From Clostridiales bacterium (GTDB lineage: Bacteria; Bacillota; Clostridia; Christensenellales; Aristaeellaceae): 5,906 bases of DNA. The notes under the pieces are model-generated. The model did not search any database. It worked only from the letters and a program-made list of their open reading frames with translations, and had not been told where the DNA came from. Each line of letters begins with the position of its first letter. Position 1 is the first letter of the stretch. This document shows positions 5,098 to 5,906 of the stretch, piece by piece. The DNA is taken from positions 1 through 5,906 of the forward strand of contig DXVG01000121.1 of NCBI GenBank assembly GCA_019409045.1, in the 5' to 3' direction. A program made the position numbers and the translations under genes.

Positions 5098-5271
5098 CCA
5101 GGGCGTTGAGAAAGCCCGCAAGCCAAGGAAGCGAACCTGCAAACAAGGTTTCTTACATGGGCGTAAGTGACCGCAGTTTGCAGGCGAAGCTGACGCAGGA
5201 AGCAAAAATCACTTCCGCTTGTCCTCTTTCGGAAGTGATTTTTGCGTTTGGGGGCTTTGGCAACGCTCTGG
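5098..5271 (+). other. Large fold-back element: three-way-junction RNA or MITE-like repeat
   Basis: Outer helix: 5098-5123 pairs with 5246-5271 over 26 positions, with 21 Watson-Crick pairs, 2 G-T and 3 mismatches (at 5109, 5110 and 5118). It encloses two hairpins. The first is 5136-5144 with 5176-5184 (9 perfect bp), extended by 5147-5156 with 5163-5172 (one T-T mismatch, one G-T), loop 5157-5162. The second is the terminator at 5202-5245, which abuts the closing helix directly. All three G-T pairs are wobbles in plus-strand RNA but would be A-C clashes in minus-strand RNA, suggesting a folded RNA in the 3' tail of the EEP-family transcript. Equally, terminal inverted repeats of about 26 bp would suit a small non-autonomous mobile repeat. 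No family is recognised, and no target-site duplication is obvious. Confidence 0.6.
5202..5245. terminator. Bidirectional rho-independent terminator in a convergent gap
   Basis: A perfect 16-bp stem (5202-5217 with 5230-5245) with a 12-nt loop (5218-5229). The outer part pairs five A with five T, so a T-run lies at the 3' side whichever strand is read. It fits the convergent arrangement of the EEP-family gene and the partial gene at the right edge. It also forms the second hairpin of the larger fold-back element. Confidence 0.85.
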
Positions 5272-5304
5272 GCCGCCCCGCCACCGCCAAATGGCGGGGC
5301 GGCC
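5271..5304. repeat. Perfect 13-bp GC-rich inverted repeat
   Basis: GGCCGCCCCGCCA (5271-5283) pairs fully with 5292-5304 around an 8-nt loop. An inner dyad, CCGCC/GGCGG (5284-5288 with 5293-5297), competes with it. It lies 20 nt past the stop of the minus-strand gene and touches the outer end of the fold-back element. It lacks a T-tract on either side, so it is more likely a 3'-end protecting stem or an aid to the terminator at 5202-5245 than a terminator on its own. Confidence 0.7.
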
Positions 5305-5324
5305 GGTGTGTTGGACGGTAGGAA

Positions 5325-5906
5325 TCAGGCGGCCGGGGTCTCGAGCGCGAGGGATGTGGCCTCGGGCTCGGAGGTGGTCTCAGGCTCCGTGGCAGTGGCA
5401 GGCTCTGCCGTGGCCTCGGGCTCTGTCGTGGCCTCGGGCTGGATTGCGGACGCGTCCTGCCCGGTCTGCGCGCTCGAGGGCATGAAGCTCGCGAGCACGT
5501 CGAGCATCTCCTGCTCCTCCAGCCCCACGAACGTCAGCGTGTAGAGCGTGCCGCCGTCCAGCAGCAGGTACTGCGAGGCGGTCTCGCCGTCGAGCGCGAC
5601 CTGGATCCGGGAATACGTCCAGGGGCCGGCCTCCACGCTCTGCGCCTCCACGCCGTCAAAGCTCGCGACGTAGTCGGCATACTCCGCGATCAGCGCGTCC
5701 GCGGCGGCCTGGGTGTCGGCATGGTCGCTGACGGCGTACACGACGCTGACCGAAGCGCCCTCGCGCACCGCGAGCAGCGCCTCGCCATCGTATTCGGCAC
5801 CGGCGTCGCGCGCGGCGGCCTCGCGGTAGCCCTGCATCTGCTCCTCGTCCTGGGGCGCAAAGCCGTCGGGCAGGGTGATGGTAAAGCCAACGCCCACATA
5901 CGTCTC
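5325..5906 (-). CDS. C-terminal part of a probable exported protein with Pro/Glu/Thr repeat tail
   Basis: 193 codons plus stop are visible; the 5' end lies beyond the right edge. The frame is open to the last base, reading Glu-Thr-Tyr before a GTG codon at 5897 that should not be taken as the start. The visible domain (residues 4-141) alternates short hydrophobic strands with acidic stretches: GVGFTITLPDGF (5-16), SVSVVYAVSD (52-61), ADALIAEY (69-76), PWTYSRIQVALDG (95-107), YLLLDGGTLYTLTFVG (113-128). A helix ending VLASF (137-141) follows. This order resembles small PsbP/Mog1-like domains common in clostridial secreted proteins and lipoproteins, but that is a low-confidence inference from shape. 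The tail (157-193) is low-complexity Pro/Glu/Ala/Thr. Function is not assignable. Transcription should stop at the hairpins in 5202-5304. Confidence 0.8.
   Translation of the reverse strand, partial: ETYVGVGFTITLPDGFAPQDEEQMQGYREAAARDAGAEYDGEALLAVREGASVSVVYAVSDHADTQAAADALIAEYADYVASFDGVEAQSVEAGPWTYSRIQVALDGETASQYLLLDGGTLYTLTFVGLEEQEMLDVLASFMPSSAQTGQDASAIQPEATTEPEATAEPATATEPETTSEPEATSLALETPAA
5349..5438 (-). repeat. Five 18-nt tandem repeats encoding Pro-Glu/Ala-x-Thr-x-Glu hexapeptides
   Basis: The protein reads PEATTE, PEATAE, PATATE, PETTSE, PEATSL in direct succession (residues 157-186 of the visible part). The underlying DNA repeats imperfectly at 18-nt spacing, visible on the plus strand as recurring GTGGCCTCGGGCTC-like blocks. 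Such acidic Pro/Thr tails are usually disordered linkers or wall-spanning segments of exported proteins and may vary in copy number between strains. Confidence 0.8.

Noticed and set aside
5106..5321. Small plus-strand ORF of 71 codons in the convergent gap
   Set aside because: It runs through the fold-back element and the terminator stem and lacks a ribosome binding site; openness is explained by the structured repeat.
1..5906. CRISPR array, tRNA, insertion sequence or attachment site
   Set aside because: No regularly spaced direct repeats, no cloverleaf, no transposase or integrase similarity seen. The only repeat-bounded candidate is the fold-back element at 5098-5271, which codes for nothing.

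Overview
The window reads as chromosomal DNA from a high-GC, endospore-forming member of the Bacillota, probably a Clostridia-type lineage. The basis is a dipicolinate synthase pair (spore-specific), a YugP-type zinc peptidase, strong AAGGAGG-like ribosome binding sites, and SigA-type promoters standing out in coding DNA of roughly two-thirds G+C. Nothing points to a phage or plasmid, and the backbone is ordinary core genome. The unusual material lies in the intergenic gaps.

Layout, left to right. Positions 1-182 carry a consensus-perfect minus-strand promoter (TTGACA-N17-TATAAT) directly behind dpaB. It fires off the left edge into a structured leader that resembles a ribosomal RNA operon leader. 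Positions 183-1635 hold dpaB and dpaA (minus strand, 14-nt overlap, read dpaA then dpaB), which make spore dipicolinic acid. A SigmaK-like promoter sits just upstream of dpaA. A strong terminator with a duplicated stem arm insulates this pair from glyA (1760-2998, minus), the serine hydroxymethyltransferase gene. Next comes a membrane zinc metallopeptidase of the YugP family (3143-3835, minus), with two candidate glyA promoters in the gap between them. A divergent promoter region (3836-4031) separates the peptidase from a membrane-anchored endonuclease/exonuclease/phosphatase-fold protein (4032-5090, plus). The convergent gap 5091-5324 contains a large fold-back element and a separate GC-rich perfect hairpin. 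The window ends inside a minus-strand gene (5325 to beyond 5906) for a probable exported protein with a Pro/Glu/Thr hexapeptide-repeat tail.

The only genes with an obvious shared job are dpaA and dpaB. The others are separately promoted neighbours, so the window looks like independent transcription units packed tightly. No complete new multi-gene system is visible. The best candidate for something undescribed is the fold-back element at 5098-5271: a 26-position closing helix enclosing two hairpins, one of which is a perfect 16-bp bidirectional terminator. All three G-T pairs in it are wobbles only in plus-strand RNA. The second candidate is the sporulation operon running without a visible terminator into a likely rRNA promoter whose A/T-rich upstream element lies inside the end of dpaB.
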